This document shows positions 47,225 to 58,250 of a DNA stretch of 64,000 bases, piece by piece. The position numbers and the translations under genes were made by a program. The stretch lies in NCBI RefSeq assembly GCF_023065955.2, contig NW_026622808.1:44900475-44964474 (forward strand), read 5' to 3'. Below the pieces are notes generated by a model that did no database searches, was not told the origin of the DNA, and saw only the letters and a program-made list of their open reading frames with translations. Each line of letters starts with the position of its first letter. The stretch's first letter is position 1. This DNA comes from Ursus arctos (taxonomy: Eukaryota > Chordata > Mammalia > Carnivora > Ursidae).

Positions 47225-47345
47225 CTTCCTTTGTTTATTCCACATTCACTTACTAAGTACGCACCATGTGCCAAGCACAGAGCCTGATGTTGGAACGCAA
47301 TAGAGTAGAGCGAGCCTTAAGCAATGGATAATTCCAGTCCTGAAG
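47225..47345 (-). repeat. L2 LINE fragment
   Basis: TTACTAAGTACGCACCATGT, GCCAAGCACAGAGCCTGATG: antisense L2 tail. Confidence 0.6.
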
Positions 47346-48802
47346 TTGTTGAGTTTGCCCTTCTTGCCTGATGAATTTAGCTTTGACCCAATTAATTAGG
47401 TTTGTGCTGCCAGCCCATGGGCTCCTTCAGTCTCTTCAGCTGAGCCAGGGGAGCCCAGTTCTACAATAATGAAGTCTTTGGGGTTCTACCTAACCTTTGA
47501 CCTTGGAAGTCAAGTAAGAAGGGTTTACTGCCATAGCTACGGGATTTCTTGGACTTGATTAAAACAACCAAATTCTGTCCTCGAAGGAGAGAATAAACGT
47601 GCTGGTAGGGAAGAGTTTGAGGGTCCAGCATATTGTGTGAGCCAGAAAGCTCACACCGCTAGTAACAGCACCGGCACTAGTGGCTAGGAATAGTACTTAT
47701 GGTAGTAGTTATAATCATGATAGATATAATTGATGACTTATTTCAAACACTGTGCATTAGATGTTTTAATAATCTTTTCACATAAATGGAGTAGAGACTT
47801 CCATATTGACCTCTTAAAACTAAAAGCACAAGAGAGGTAAAGAACTCAACTGATAGTCTTTGACCTCAAGTCTTACCTATGATCAGGTGATTGGTGTCTG
47901 TGAAGACACTGCATAATGCTAAATCGGAGCCGTTTAAATCTAATGCTATTGTTCAATAAACACAAATTAAATTTGTTTGAGATCCCATGGAGTCTCTGGA
48001 CTGGCCCTATAGTCATGTGTCTTAGTAAGCAATGTTTGCAATACATCACGAACACAATAAAACTGCCAGTTTTTCTTATTTAAAGCCATCCACAGAGAGT
48101 TTATAGGGTGAGCTACCACAATGAGCAACAGTTAATTACGTTCCTAGGTAATTTTGATCCAAAAGGGATCATTTTGCTCTTTCCAACTGAAAATAAATCC
48201 TTTTTTTTACAGATGAAGGAACATCATTTTGGAGCTGGCTGAAATATAAGTTAGCAATAATGAATGGAAGCAATTATGCAGATGTTGTGGTCCGTAGTAC
48301 CTTTCTTATCAGCTCGTGAGAATATGCCTGTTTCCTCTGAGGGGGTTTCTGAATGAGGAAAAAACATGTTTCTGAATTATTTAGCTTAGATTTCACACTG
48401 TCAACTAGATTTCCTCTTTGCTGCAATAAAATAATTCTAATACTTGTTGTTGTTCCGCAAAGGAGAGAGTTGCCTAGTAGGTCGTGAGTTCCCCATCATG
48501 AAGATATTTAAGCAGACCCACAGTCGACACTGAACATGTCATGGGGAAATTCTTCTCAATTAGTCTGTCGGATAAGGATTTGACTGGAATATTTTGAGAG
48601 TAGTTTATTTCATAAGGGTTTGTTGGGCTCTTCTCTTGGGCCAGGTGCAATGGAATGGAACTTTGGCTGGGTCGTAGCTCCTATCTTCAAGCAAAATACA
48701 GTCCAGTAATCCTATTTAACTCTGAAGTTCTACAACTTCATCTTCATGAAATTTATATCAGCTCTCTCTTTCTCACCTTGTAAATATTTTCTTTGGTCTC
48801 AA
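47346..48802. other. Gene-free, repeat-poor stretch
   Basis: No repeat recognised; AT-rich unique sequence. 48050-48480 is a candidate for conserved noncoding DNA, which one genome cannot show. Confidence 0.4.
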
Positions 48803-48940
48803 TTTTTTTTTTTTTTTGAGAGAGAGAGAGAGAGAGAAAGAGTGTGTGTGTGTGTGTGTGCGTGTGTGTGTGTGCACGAGCAGGGCGGGGAAGGGTAGAG
48901 GGAGAGGGAGAAAAAGAATCTTAAGCAGGCACCCCTGGTC
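48803..48940 (-). repeat. Truncated CAN-SINE with GA and GT runs
   Basis: T-rich start, (GA)n 48819-48836, (GT)n 48841-48875, then GAGAAAAAGAATCTTAAGCA. The tRNA-like end is missing. Confidence 0.85.
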
Positions 48941-48996
48941 TCGATTTTTAAATAACACTTATTTGTGTATGTTTTTTTAAAATATAAAGAGAAATA

Positions 48997-49400
48997 GGGA
49001 CACCTGGGTGGTTCAGTCAAGTTAAGCTTCTTTTTTTTTTTTTAAGATTTTATTTATTTATTTGACAGAGAGAGACAGCCAGTGAGAGAGGGAACACAGG
49101 CAAGGGAAGTGGGAGAGGAAGAAGCAGGCTCCCAGCAGAGGAGCCTGATGTGGGGCTCGATCCCAGGACTCTGGGATCACGCCCTGAGCTAAGGCAGACA
49201 CTTAACAACTGAGCCACCCAGGCGCCCCTCAAGTTAAGCTTCTGACTCTTGATTTCAGTTCAGGTAATGACCTCAGGGTTTTGAGATCCAGCTCCCGGCT
49301 CAGCAGGGCATCTGCTTGAGGCGCCCTCTCCCTCTGCCCCTCCCTCTGCTCGCACATGCTCTCTCTCTAAAATAAATAAATAAATAAAACCCTAAAAATG
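48997..49400 (+). repeat. Older CAN-SINE, split by a younger one
   Basis: GGGACACCTGGGTGGTTCAG then, after the insert, TCTGACTCTTGATTTCAGTT, GCAGGGCATCTGCTTGAGGC and AAATAAATAAATAAAACC. The two pieces join exactly across the inserted SINE. Confidence 0.96.
49031..49228 (-). repeat. Younger CAN-SINE nested in an older one
   Basis: TTTATTTATTTGACAGAGAG to GAGCCACCCAGGCGCCCC. Target-site copies TCAAGTTAAGCTTC at 49017-49030 and 49229-49242 are exact. Confidence 0.98.
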
Positions 49401-49454
49401 AATAAACATATAGAGAAATCTAAAAAATAGTATCCCACCTTGTTTCTGGCATCA

Positions 49455-49690
49455 GCTATTGTTATGTAATAAACCAGGAGCTCGGAACAGCAACCATTTA
49501 CTGTTGTAGTTCACACGTGTGAGGGTCGCCGAAAGGCTGGCTGATCGAGGCTGGCCTCAGCTGGGCAGTTCCGCTCCTGCAGGCTAGACTCCTGCATCTC
49601 TAGGTTGGCTGGGGGTCTTGGCTGGGGCAGCTTCCAATGGTACGTAGATAAGGCGTGGAGTGACTGATAATCTGCTAAGAATTTTTTTGC
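49455..49690. repeat. Old interspersed repeat, family not named
   Basis: AACAGCAACCATTTACTGTT, GGCTGGCTGATCGAGGCTGG, CTCAGCTGGGCAGTTCCGCT and CTCCTGCATCTCTAGGTTGG follow a widespread mammalian repeat whose name I cannot give with confidence. Confidence 0.55.
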
Positions 49691-49849
49691 TCCAAACCAC
49701 AAGAGAGCTGCAGACCCTGGGAGAGCCCGACTGCATAATGCAGAGAGGCAGGATCCCCCTCCTGGAGACCAGGCTCACTGGACTCCCCCCCACTGCCAGA
49801 GAGAGAGGACATTACCCAACAAGATGGTGTCGGGTCTTCCGGATGCCCA

Positions 49850-50215
49850 GAGAACTGCAGAAGCACGGAAAGTGTGCGGGATAAGGCTCCTTTGTGGCTG
49901 GAACTGAGGGACCTGGAGAAGCCCCGTTGTCACGAGAGAGGTGGGGGCCTGCCGCTGCTATGCCTTCAGCCCACAGAGGGAGAGGCAGCAGTGCCTCCAC
50001 CACGGCCTCAGAAAGGCCACAGCACCTCAGCCTCGGCCCCAGAGCAGACGGAGGAGAACGACAAGAAGTACAAGGGGCCCTAGAGTCTAAGGGATCCGGG
50101 AATGTGAGGAAGAAGAAAATATTCAGAACAGACCTCTACTGCAAGGAGACAGACACAACTTCAACACACACAGAACCAAGATGACTTAGAATCGTGTCTA
50201 ATGTGCACACCTTCC

Positions 50216-50257
<42 letters not shown>

Positions 50258-51110
50258 CTTCCTGGAACTGAAAATATAATCTTAAAACTTAAAAAAAAAT
50301 CAGTTCAAGAGCTGAAACGGAGGGTAGTCACTGCTAAGACTCAAATTAGTGAACCAGAAGGCTGGGTGAAAGAACTCTCTGAAAAGACAGAGCAATAATC
50401 CACTGGGTTAGAAATCGCGAGAGAAAAGATAAGAGATTAAGCGGCTAAATCCTGGAGCCCTAACTTGAGAATAATCGATTTCACAAGGAGAAAAAGAGAC
50501 AAGCGGAATAGCAGCAATAATTACACAAATCAAGGAAGAAAATATCCCCAGCAGTAGGAAGAGCTGAGCCTAGTTTCAAGTTGATTTGAAAGAAAAGCCT
50601 CAGACCTCTTATAAAATTCCAGAAAAAGTATTAAAGAAAGAAATGAATGTCCTACATTCTCACCATCAGATAATCCCTACCTACATTATTAAAAAAATGG
50701 AAATGACATATATGCAAGGTTAGAAAATTCAATGGTCCCTAAACTGTGAAAAGAAAAGTAAGATCTCCCTTCATCCTCCGCATTCCCCTTTCTTCCCCAG
50801 ACTTTCTCTAGAAAGGTAATCCCCATTACCAGTTTCCTGTGATTCTCACCCCCAGTTTGTGCGTACATACATCTGCAGAGACCCTCATCTTTATCTGTTT
50901 ATGTTAATAAAAAGTCTGTAGTTTTCCAAACTTTACCACTTGGTATATCTTCCATACCAATATATGCCTAATTCTTTTTAATAACCCATTCTTTTTAATA
51001 ACGTGGGCACGATGTGATTTCCCAACAAATCCCTTATTCCTGGGCTCTTTGGTTTCATCCCGGTTGCTTTGCTCTTGCAAACAAGGCTACCATCAGCAGC
51101 CATCTAAAAA
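49850..51110 (+). repeat. HAL1 / old L1 ORF1-like region
   Basis: A-rich text with AACTGAAAATATAATCTTAA, GAGCTGAAACGGAGGGTAGT, AAATCAAGGAAGAAAATATC, CAGACCTCTTATAAAATTCC resembles ORF1 of HAL1/L1M elements, broken by stops and a CA run. 50700-51110 recalls the downstream noncoding part of such elements. No coding capacity. Confidence 0.5.
50218..50256. repeat. (CA)n microsatellite
   Basis: Nineteen or so uninterrupted CA units. Confidence 0.98.
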
Positions 51111-51317
51111 AAAATGTTTTTTAATATACAGGGACATTCCAAGCAGTGAAATTACCAGGCCAAAGATATTTGTATTTTTATTGATTAAAGGCTTCGAAAC
51201 ATTCCTGGCATACAGTAGGTACTTAAGGAGTATTTCTTAAAACTAAAACGGTCCTATTATTCATCAGAAAGATTGCACTGATTTATATTCCATATTAAAG
51301 CCTTTTTACATCATCAT

Positions 51318-51690
51318 AGTTTGTAGAATGCTGTCCCCCCGATCCCCAAAACATATGTCTGTGTTCTGAGCCCCAGAACCTGTGCAGACAATCTTATTTC
51401 AAGAAAGTCTTTCCAGGTATGATTAAGTGAAGGATCTTGAGATGAGGAGAGCGTCGTGGATTATCCAGGAACAAGTGTCCTTCTAAGAGTGAGGGGGAGA
51501 AAAATCGGTCAGCTGCCTGTAGGAGAAGTCCATGCAGAGGCAGAGATGAAGAGCACGCCAGCACGAGCCCAAGAATGCCGGGCCGCTGCCCAGACACTGG
51601 GAGAGGCAAGGAAGCATTCTCCCCCAGAGCCTCCAGAGGCGGTGTGGCCCTGGTGACTCTGGAGAATTCTAGCTTCCTGAGCTGTCCATG
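51318..51690 (+). mobile_element. MLT1 (MaLR) LTR, 3' truncated
   Basis: GTTTGTAGAATGCTGTCCCC, CCAGAACCTGTGCAGACAAT, GGATTATCCAGGAACAAGTG, GGCAGAGATGAAGAGCACGC, AGAATTCTAGCTTCCTGAGC: sense MLT1 order. Solitary old LTR with no internal genes. Confidence 0.78.
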
Positions 51691-52329
51691 GTAATTTGGG
51701 ATGGCAGCGTCAGGAAGCTCATACCATCCTTATTATGAAGTTGGAGCCTGCAGATACAACAGAGATGAGTATCTGGAGTTTGGAGGCAAACTGACCATCA
51801 CCCAATAGAGAGGTCAAGTTCTCCATCCTGCCCCCAAGAGCAGCCCTCTTCAGCCTCCCCAGACACCTCCCCTGTTGCTGTCTCCAGCTCATCTGGTCGC
51901 TCTTGGCGGTGCCTGAAACTGAGACCCCCAGCCACCAAAGAAAAGAAAGCAAACATCGACTTACTGAGTTTTCTTGGTTTGGGCACAGGCAGATTTCAAA
52001 CTAATTGATCCAATCCAGACTTTGAAAAAGAAGTTTATAAATGCTTTTTTATCTTTCTTCCAAGCTCAGGTGGTGGCAGATGGAGAGCCGCATATCTACA
52101 TCCATCTGATGGTAATTGATCCAGCGAGAGTCTTCCTGGAGAGGGAAGAGCATTTTCGCAGACAGTCTTTGGTTTCTCCCCCGGTGAAGAAGGACGCCAT
52201 CTGGAGCAAGGCCGTATCCTCCTTTCACAGAAGTTCAGAGCTAATTACCAGCCATTCCAACGCACGTTGGCTTAGAACCATGGCGTGACCCCCTCCGTAT
52301 TCCAAGCTACTGCTCTCTCAGTGGCCAAT
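51691..52329. other. Gene-free stretch with a doubly open patch
   Basis: 52030-52290 is open on both strands for 50 to 100 codons with GC content above its surroundings, but neither reading resembles a known family. Confidence 0.35.
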
Positions 52330-52560
52330 TTTGACTTAATGAAAGGAATCCTATTTTACACTTAAATAGTGCTTACAGTTCAAAAAGCACTGCCGAATGT
52401 AGACGCTCAACTGTTTTATGTTCTTTCTCACAGCAAAGCTACGAGATAGGAATAGGGCAGGAATGACCAGATGCATTCTCTAGAAGAGGAAAGCTGAACT
52501 TCAGGGAGGCTACATGACTTGTCCAAGCTCCAGACTTCAAGCTCACTGATGTCCTCCACA
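52330..52560 (-). repeat. MIR SINE
   Basis: TTTTACACTTAAATAGTGCT, TTTCTCACAGCAAAGCTACG, GAGGAAAGCTGAACTTCAGG, ACTTGTCCAAGCTCCAGACT: antisense MIR. Confidence 0.75.
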
Positions 52561-53244
52561 CCAGAATGCCTCCTGAGGATGGACCCCTCTGACCCAGGCA
52601 TAAATTAAAAATGAGCCCATTTATTTTCAGGTGCCCTCTCTCGTTGGGAGGCGAGGTATTTCTGGGCTGAGAAGGAATCATCTGTGTGAACACGTGCAAA
52701 AGGGGTAAACACCAAGGCAGTTCTGATCACCCAAACCCCCATTATCCCTGGACTCAAATGTTAACTCCTTGCTCACGGTGTGTTTTACTTTGAATAAAGT
52801 TCATTAAAAAAATATATCCTAAGTTGAATTCTGTTTGGCGTTATATGTGGATTTAGCCTGTACCACCAACAACCTCTGTTTTCCTGCTATGGCGTGTCTT
52901 CTGACATCCAAGGGGGAAGATCATCAGAGACCTCATACTTTTTTATAAACTTCTTTGTCTAAGTGCATAGCTCTGAAAATATTGGAATTAGACATTTCCT
53001 TGGCAAGTCATTAATAAGTAAAGGTTTCAGGTGGTCATTCTCCATAGTGCTATTAAAAGAAAATTAAAAGCAAGATCAATTGTGCTTTTTAAAAATGCTG
53101 GAAGAAAAATCCCTGCATTTTTTATGACTACCAAAAACCAAAAAAAAATTATTTTCTAAAGATAATTCCCATTTCTGTTCTGTTGGTCAGAGGAGTACTG
53201 AGCAATTTGAATTAAAGGCAAGAGATCTAAAGTCATATATTCAA
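52561..53244. other. Gene-free AT-rich stretch
   Basis: No repeat or exon assigned. A few A runs. Confidence 0.4.
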
Positions 53245-53370
53245 ATTCATTTATTCACCAGATATGTGTGGAGGCCCCACTGTGTGCTGAGCATGTGTTG
53301 AGACTGTAGCAGTGAGCAAACAAAAATTCTAGTTGTAACAAGCATACGTTCCACTGGGCAAAGCCAATGA
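53245..53370 (-). repeat. L2 LINE fragment
   Basis: TTTATTCACCAGATATGTGT, CCACTGTGTGCTGAGCATGT, GTAGCAGTGAGCAAACAAAA, AGCATACGTTCCACTGGG: antisense L2 tail. Confidence 0.8.
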
Positions 53371-53642
53371 ACATCTATCAATTCAATCCCTAGTTTCCCC
53401 CAAACCTAGAGACTGAAGGCTGACCACTCCTGCCGCCCTGACCGAGACACCCTGAATTAGAAGGTCACAGAAAGTTATAGACGCAAACAAAGCAGCTAGT
53501 CTCACATCTACAACTTAATTTTAGATATCCAAGTGAAAAAAAAAAAAATGTCCACGATGGGGAAATACACAAAAAAAGCTATCATTCAGAGACCCAGGAA
53601 AATTCTATCCTTGCATAGGAATTTTTAAGGATGTAGACTCCT

Positions 53643-53770
53643 CAGAGAGTTGGGCCTCTGGGAGGGAGCATATGTTTGCTAAAGACTCCTCCTGGTGACT
53701 TGGCGGGGGGGGGGGGCCTTCCACTTTCTTGCACCTGTTCTGCTGTTATATTTATACACATTCCCGGAGA
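53643..53770 (-). pseudogene. Probable cytoplasmic-tail exon of the cadherin-related gene
   Basis: An excellent acceptor (TGTGTTCTCCTCCCCACAG) precedes 53770. One frame gives SGNVYKYNSRTGARKWKAPP, which I recall as resembling a conserved tail motif of CDHR proteins (TGxxYxxNxxTGARxWK). A run of 12 C (plus-strand G12 at 53705-53716) follows, and the reading frame after it is uncertain: the motif frame stops within about 10 codons, while a neighbouring frame continues AKSPGGVFSKHMLPPRGP before its stop. A run-length change in the homopolymer is the likely break, though sequencing error at G12 is possible. It lies about 3.9 kb downstream of the membrane exon, on the same strand. Confidence 0.5.
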
Positions 53771-54004
53771 CTGTGGGGAGGAGAACACAAAACACAGAGA
53801 AAGTGAATTATAATGAACTTGCAAAACATTTATTCATCCCACGAAATGTTTACTGAGCATTTGCTAGATAGCCAGCGTAGTGATGAGCTGCTTGTCTTCT
53901 CCAGTCGTACTTTGCTACCGAAGGAAAAACTAGAAGCAAAACTTGAAGCAGCATGTGATTTCACACGAATTAAAAATTGCCTCTTTAGCAAGAGAGATCT
54001 TTTG

Positions 54005-54330
54005 TGGTAAAGGAACCCTTCTTCTTCTTGACTGTGGTAGTGGTTGCATGAATCTATACATAGCTGATCGAATGTTACAGAACTATATACACAGACATAT
54101 AAGAAAACAAGTGCCTGCAAAAACTGGTCACATCTAGAGTCTGGTTAATTGTACTGTACCAATGTCAATTCTCCTGGTTTTGGTTCTATAATGATGAAAC
54201 ATGTTGCCTTTTGGGGGAGCTAGGTGACGGGTTCATAGTACCTCTCTGCACTGTTTTTTGCATTTTCTTGTGAGTCTGTAATTGCTTAAAAATCAGAAGT
54301 TTAAAAAAGAACATGTCAAACTATTTTTGA
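54005..54330 (+). repeat. L1M 3' UTR end
   Basis: GTGGTAGTGGTTGCATGAAT, GTACTGTACCAATGTCAATT, CTCCTGGTTTTGGTTCTATA, TTGGGGGAGCTAGGTGACGG, CTTGTGAGTCTGTAATTGCT. Confidence 0.88.
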
Positions 54331-54534
54331 ATTGACCCTAAAGTGTTGTGCCATACACAGTGTCTGACTATTAAACAGCCAACCTTTCGTAGAAACAGGA
54401 ACAAAATAGGAGTAACATGTAAGAGACAAGAAACAAGGGAAATAGGTCCTGATATAGTAGGAAGTCAGCCAATTTTTGTTTCTTGGGTGACAAGGATGTA
54501 ATTAATAAATAAAATAATAACAACAATAATAATA

Positions 54535-54745
54535 GCTATTTACTGTAGTATTTACTATATGCAGACTCTGTTTTCATACATTGAGTCATTGAATCCACTC
54601 AACAGCCTTGTGAGATACATACGTGTTCTGAGCCACATTTTAGGGGGAAGGAAACTGAGGCACAGAGATGTTAAGTAACTTCCCAGGGCCACACCCTTTG
54701 TAAGTGACAGACCTAGATTTGTCCAGCTTCGAAGCTCTAAATACC
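54535..54745 (-). repeat. MIR SINE, well preserved
   Basis: GGAAACTGAGGCACAGAGAT, GTTAAGTAACTTCCCAGGGC, CAACAGCCTTGTGAGATACA: antisense MIR. Confidence 0.92.
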
Positions 54746-55685
54746 AACCACCTAAGGCAGGGGACCAATGTCTTCTTTTACTTTGATCAGGCTCCAGGAA
54801 TAAAACAATGCCTTATGCATCACATTCTAGGTTCCATGGGACATGTGACGAATGCTGGTGTGTTCCAACATCTATAGTTAAACTTGTTTTTATTTTAAAA
54901 TAGTTCTCTTCTCTAAGTGTCATTTAACATGTCAATGTGCCAAGTTCCAAAAATCCATCAATTTATGAAAAGTGATTCTTCTGCCAAGGCCACTGAGTGA
55001 GGTTGGAATGCACTTCCCTGACAAACCCCTCCCTCCACCCAAAAATCTGTGTTGTCACTCAGTAGTACATGTTGGAACTTGACAACTAACTGCTGAGTCA
55101 CACATCGAATATCCAGTTTCAAAATAAGCTCAAAGCATTGGTCTAAATACACAGTAACTATGTCCTCCATATTGAGAAGAACAGAGGTGATGAATGTGTC
55201 AGTCAAACGCTGAATGGGCAAAAAGTGGTTCAGTCATTGATCTTACCTCCCTGGCTCTTGGATGTTTTGTTTTAGGACAGAGTCTTGTTATGCAAAGCAT
55301 AATGAGTAAGTAATTAATTCACATGGTTTAGCACCCAAAATGCAAAGTGGGCTAAATCAAAAGATGCTTAAGCATCATACCCAGATCAATGGCTTCTCCA
55401 ACCAGATCAGTCTCATACACAATAATTTCCTTTTAAAAAGCACAAAATGTTAACAATAAAGGTTGCTTGATAAAATTTGTTTTAACATATATTGAGTATT
55501 TTAAGCAGATGACTTCTTACACATCACCTCATCTTTCTACTGTGCGGAGGGCTTGCAGCCTAGGCTCCAGAAACTTCCAGCTATTCTTGCCTTCTCCCAG
55601 CTTCATCCCCACATCCATCTGCTCACCATGCCCTCTCTCAACTCAGACCTTTTTAGTGATGCAAAGTTTCTTATGTTGGATGGCA
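54746..55685. other. Intron-like stretch of the cadherin-type gene, nothing else recognised
   Basis: No repeat assigned. A consensus donor-like GGGAG|GTAAGATC occurs on the minus strand near 55247, but no convincing exon body precedes it. Confidence 0.35.
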
Positions 55686-56062
55686 GGTGTTATGGGGCTG
55701 AATTGTGTTTTCCCCAAAATCCATATGTTGAAGCCCTAACTCCTAGTACCTCAGAATGTGACTATATTTGGAGATAGACCTTTAAAGAGGTAAGGTAAAA
55801 TGAGGTCCCATGAGTGGGCCTTAACCCAATAGGACTGAACGAGAGCTTAGGACCCAGACAACACCAATGAGGGACAACCCTTTGAGGACACAGGGGGAAG
55901 GCAGCCATCTGCAAGCCAATGAGAGAGACTCCAGAAGACACTAAACCTGCCAACACCTTCATCTAGGACTTCTAGCCTCCATAACTAGGAGAAAATACAT
56001 TTCTGTTGCTTAAGCCACCTGGTCTCTGGTATTTTGTTATGGTGGACCTAGCAAACTAGGGG
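55686..56062 (+). mobile_element. MLT1 (MaLR) LTR, nearly complete
   Basis: GGTGTTATGGGGCTGAATTG, CCATATGTTGAAGCCCTAAC, CTCAGAATGTGACTATATTT, CACCTTCATCTAGGACTTCT, TTAAGCCACCTGGTCTCTGG and GACCTAGCAAACTAGG: sense MLT1. Lies inside an intron of the minus-strand gene. Confidence 0.93.
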
Positions 56063-57623
56063 AGGAGATTAGCTGGCATCACTTTCCTAAAGGAAGAGGC
56101 AGGGGAAGAAAACATTAAAAGAGAACCAGCTCATGAAACAATGTCCTGGTCAACTGGGACTCGGACAAGAATATCCTCGGTAAATATGGCAGGTGGAGAG
56201 AAAAAAGGAGTAAGACTAAAAATCTCCTTTCTTGTTTCACTCCACATTTATCCCTCCTGGAACCAGCCTAACCCCTTTATAGTTGTCTCTGCGGATGGTT
56301 TAATGAATAAGCATCAGCCAATTTCAAGATGGATTACGTACTCCGGAGCATAGATTTTACCATCTGCTAGGAAACTCCAGGGTTCCAGAACTTAGCTCTA
56401 CAGCATATATAATCTATTTTCAATTCTTATTGTTAAGTAATGGTAGATAATGCTGGATTTCCATTTGTCTAGAGTTGTTATTGCTGAATATACATACAAC
56501 ATTTGAGGCAAATTTGCACCTAAGCCAAATTCTAAGACTGGATCCGAAGTCCCAGTGTTGGAATACACAGGAATTCAACATAAGCAGGTAAGGTGAAATG
56601 ACTTTATTTCCTTTTTGGTTGAACAGATTTACCTTATATTTATCTGAAAGAACTTTCCATTGAGCAATAATTACGGAGAAAATGGAGTCCTCTTTGTTCT
56701 GCAGTAGGATCCCAAATTACACTTACTGTTCCTACCTCCAGTTTTTTATTTCTATTTGCAGTAATGATCTTTTCCTTTTGATTTCTATTACCTGTTGAAA
56801 AAATAAATAAATAAAAGCAGGTATCTGGTGAGTGGCTTTTTAAAATCGCATAGTTCATAATAATCATGTGACAATGAATAATCTGGGTTTTACCTGCAAT
56901 GTACTTTCTTCCTCAGCATCAAAAGAAAATTTGATGAAATATCAGCTTCATTATGCTAACACATGGCAGAAAAGAATTTCAATTTTTTGCAGCACATGAC
57001 TGTTATCACATCCCTCCCACTCCTGATTTTTTTTGAATGCTTTAGGAAGAACAATAAACTGGTCACATTAACCATTCCCACCCTCCTCACTAAATCATAA
57101 ATTATCTCTATGTCATTAATGCAAATTCATATCCAACTCTATTTTTGAAGCCATGGTATTCTGCACCCTGAAGAATTATTTTTGGACAGTGATGAAAGCA
57201 GCTGTATTTTCCTATTCGTTTCTTTGACCTCTCTGCTTAGCTTCACATAGTTTCAAAGCAAGTATGGAAAGGGTACCTGGGTTTATCACCCATCTCCAGG
57301 CTAGTTCCCAGTGGTTGTCAAACACCTGCCCGTGAACTGCTTGCCTCAAAATAATATGGAGAGTTGTCTGGCTTGTCTGCTCACAGACTGACTTGAATAA
57401 AGTATAACCTTACAGAAAATCTGTTTCACATGTTCAAAGGTAGAACCCAGGAATATGCTGTTGCTGTTTTTTAAAGAAAGCTCTCCAGTTGTTTCCAAGA
57501 TGGAGTAGGTTTGGAACAGTGGTAAAAAGGACCATTGAGTTTCGCGCACCAAGTTCCTTCCCCTGTGCCCCTCAAAAGCAAACAAAGGCCGACGCCCTCA
57601 GAGTAGGATCACCAAACCTTTAC
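56063..57623. other. Intron-like stretch, no repeat recognised
   Basis: Unique AT-rich sequence holding only the doubtful small exon at 56736-56791. Confidence 0.35.
56736..56791 (-). other. Possible small cytoplasmic exon
   Basis: A 56-nt block with a strong pyrimidine tract and CAACAG acceptor, and a GAG|GTAGGA donor. One frame reads NRNQKEKIITANRNKKLE, a charged sequence that would suit a cytoplasmic tail between the membrane exon and the tail exon. The phase does not agree cleanly with the upstream donor, and a second frame is also open, so this may be chance. Confidence 0.22.
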
Positions 57624-57849
57624 ATCGGGGGCTTAGAAAGAAAAGTCATATACTTGGATTTGAACTTGGGGCCTTCCTTGGCCATTTTATGACAGCATTC
57701 CATAGTGTTCCCATAAGTGCAGAGTGGGAAACATACCCAAGAAACCAAGCCAACAAAGAAAACAGTCATCAGAGAGAAGATGAAAAGGACATACCAGTCA
57801 CTGGATCTGTATGTGTTGATAGCTGTGTACACAATGGTCAGACCTTCTC
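57624..57849 (-). pseudogene. Transmembrane exon of the cadherin-related gene
   Basis: After an acceptor made of C13 plus AG, the block encodes TIVYTAINTYRSSDW, then a strongly hydrophobic stretch from WYVLFIFSL to WVCFPLC, about 24 residues and enough for one membrane span, then a basic tail with CCHKMAKEGPKFKSKY and FLSKPP. It ends at a good donor, CCGAT|GTAAAG. If the preceding exon ends in phase 0 as its donor suggests, the first codons would be EKV, two extra bases, then TIVY, so a 2-nt frame shift is likely next to the C run. From there to the donor the frame is fully open. It follows the EC exon by about 1 kb, where a membrane exon is expected. Confidence 0.68.
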
Positions 57850-58049
57850 CTGGGGGGGGGGGGGATATTATTTCAAAGCAAGCAGAGCATTATTTTATGT
57901 TTTCAGAGAGCATCTGTTTACACATAGTAGCGTCAGTATAGAGCCGTGGTCCTAGACAGACAAAAGAGTATCGACTCACGATGGACAGAGGTTTTAAACA
58001 CCACAGGTGATACTGAGGAACACCTGAGCCTCGAAAAAGCACCAATTTA

Positions 58050-58250
58050 AGGATCTGAAGACTCGAATTGTATGCAATGCCTGCTCTGTGAACTTGAACA
58101 AAACCATTTCTCCTCTTCGACCTCCTCTTTATCATCTGTAAAATCAGGGGGTTGAAGTCGGTGGCACCTGAGCTTCTTTTAGGCTGGTATGCCTCTATTA
58201 TCTGCTCTACACAGGATAAACCCTTTTGTGCAGCTCGAGAGAACAGTGTG
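58050..58250 (+). repeat. MIR-type SINE
   Basis: GCTCTGTGAACTTGAACAAA, CCTCCTCTTTATCATCTGTA, AAATCAGGGGGTTGAAGTCG and CTTCTTTTAGGCTGGTATGC recall a MIR3-like element. Confidence 0.6.

Noticed and set aside
55247..55300. Exon ending at the consensus donor GGGAG|GTAAGATC
   Set aside because: The preceding minus-strand bases carry a stop in the plausible frame and no good acceptor.
57852..57864. G13 and other homopolymers (12690-12705, 53705-53716) as functional elements
   Set aside because: Simple runs common in mammalian DNA; noted only because two adjoin exon-like blocks.
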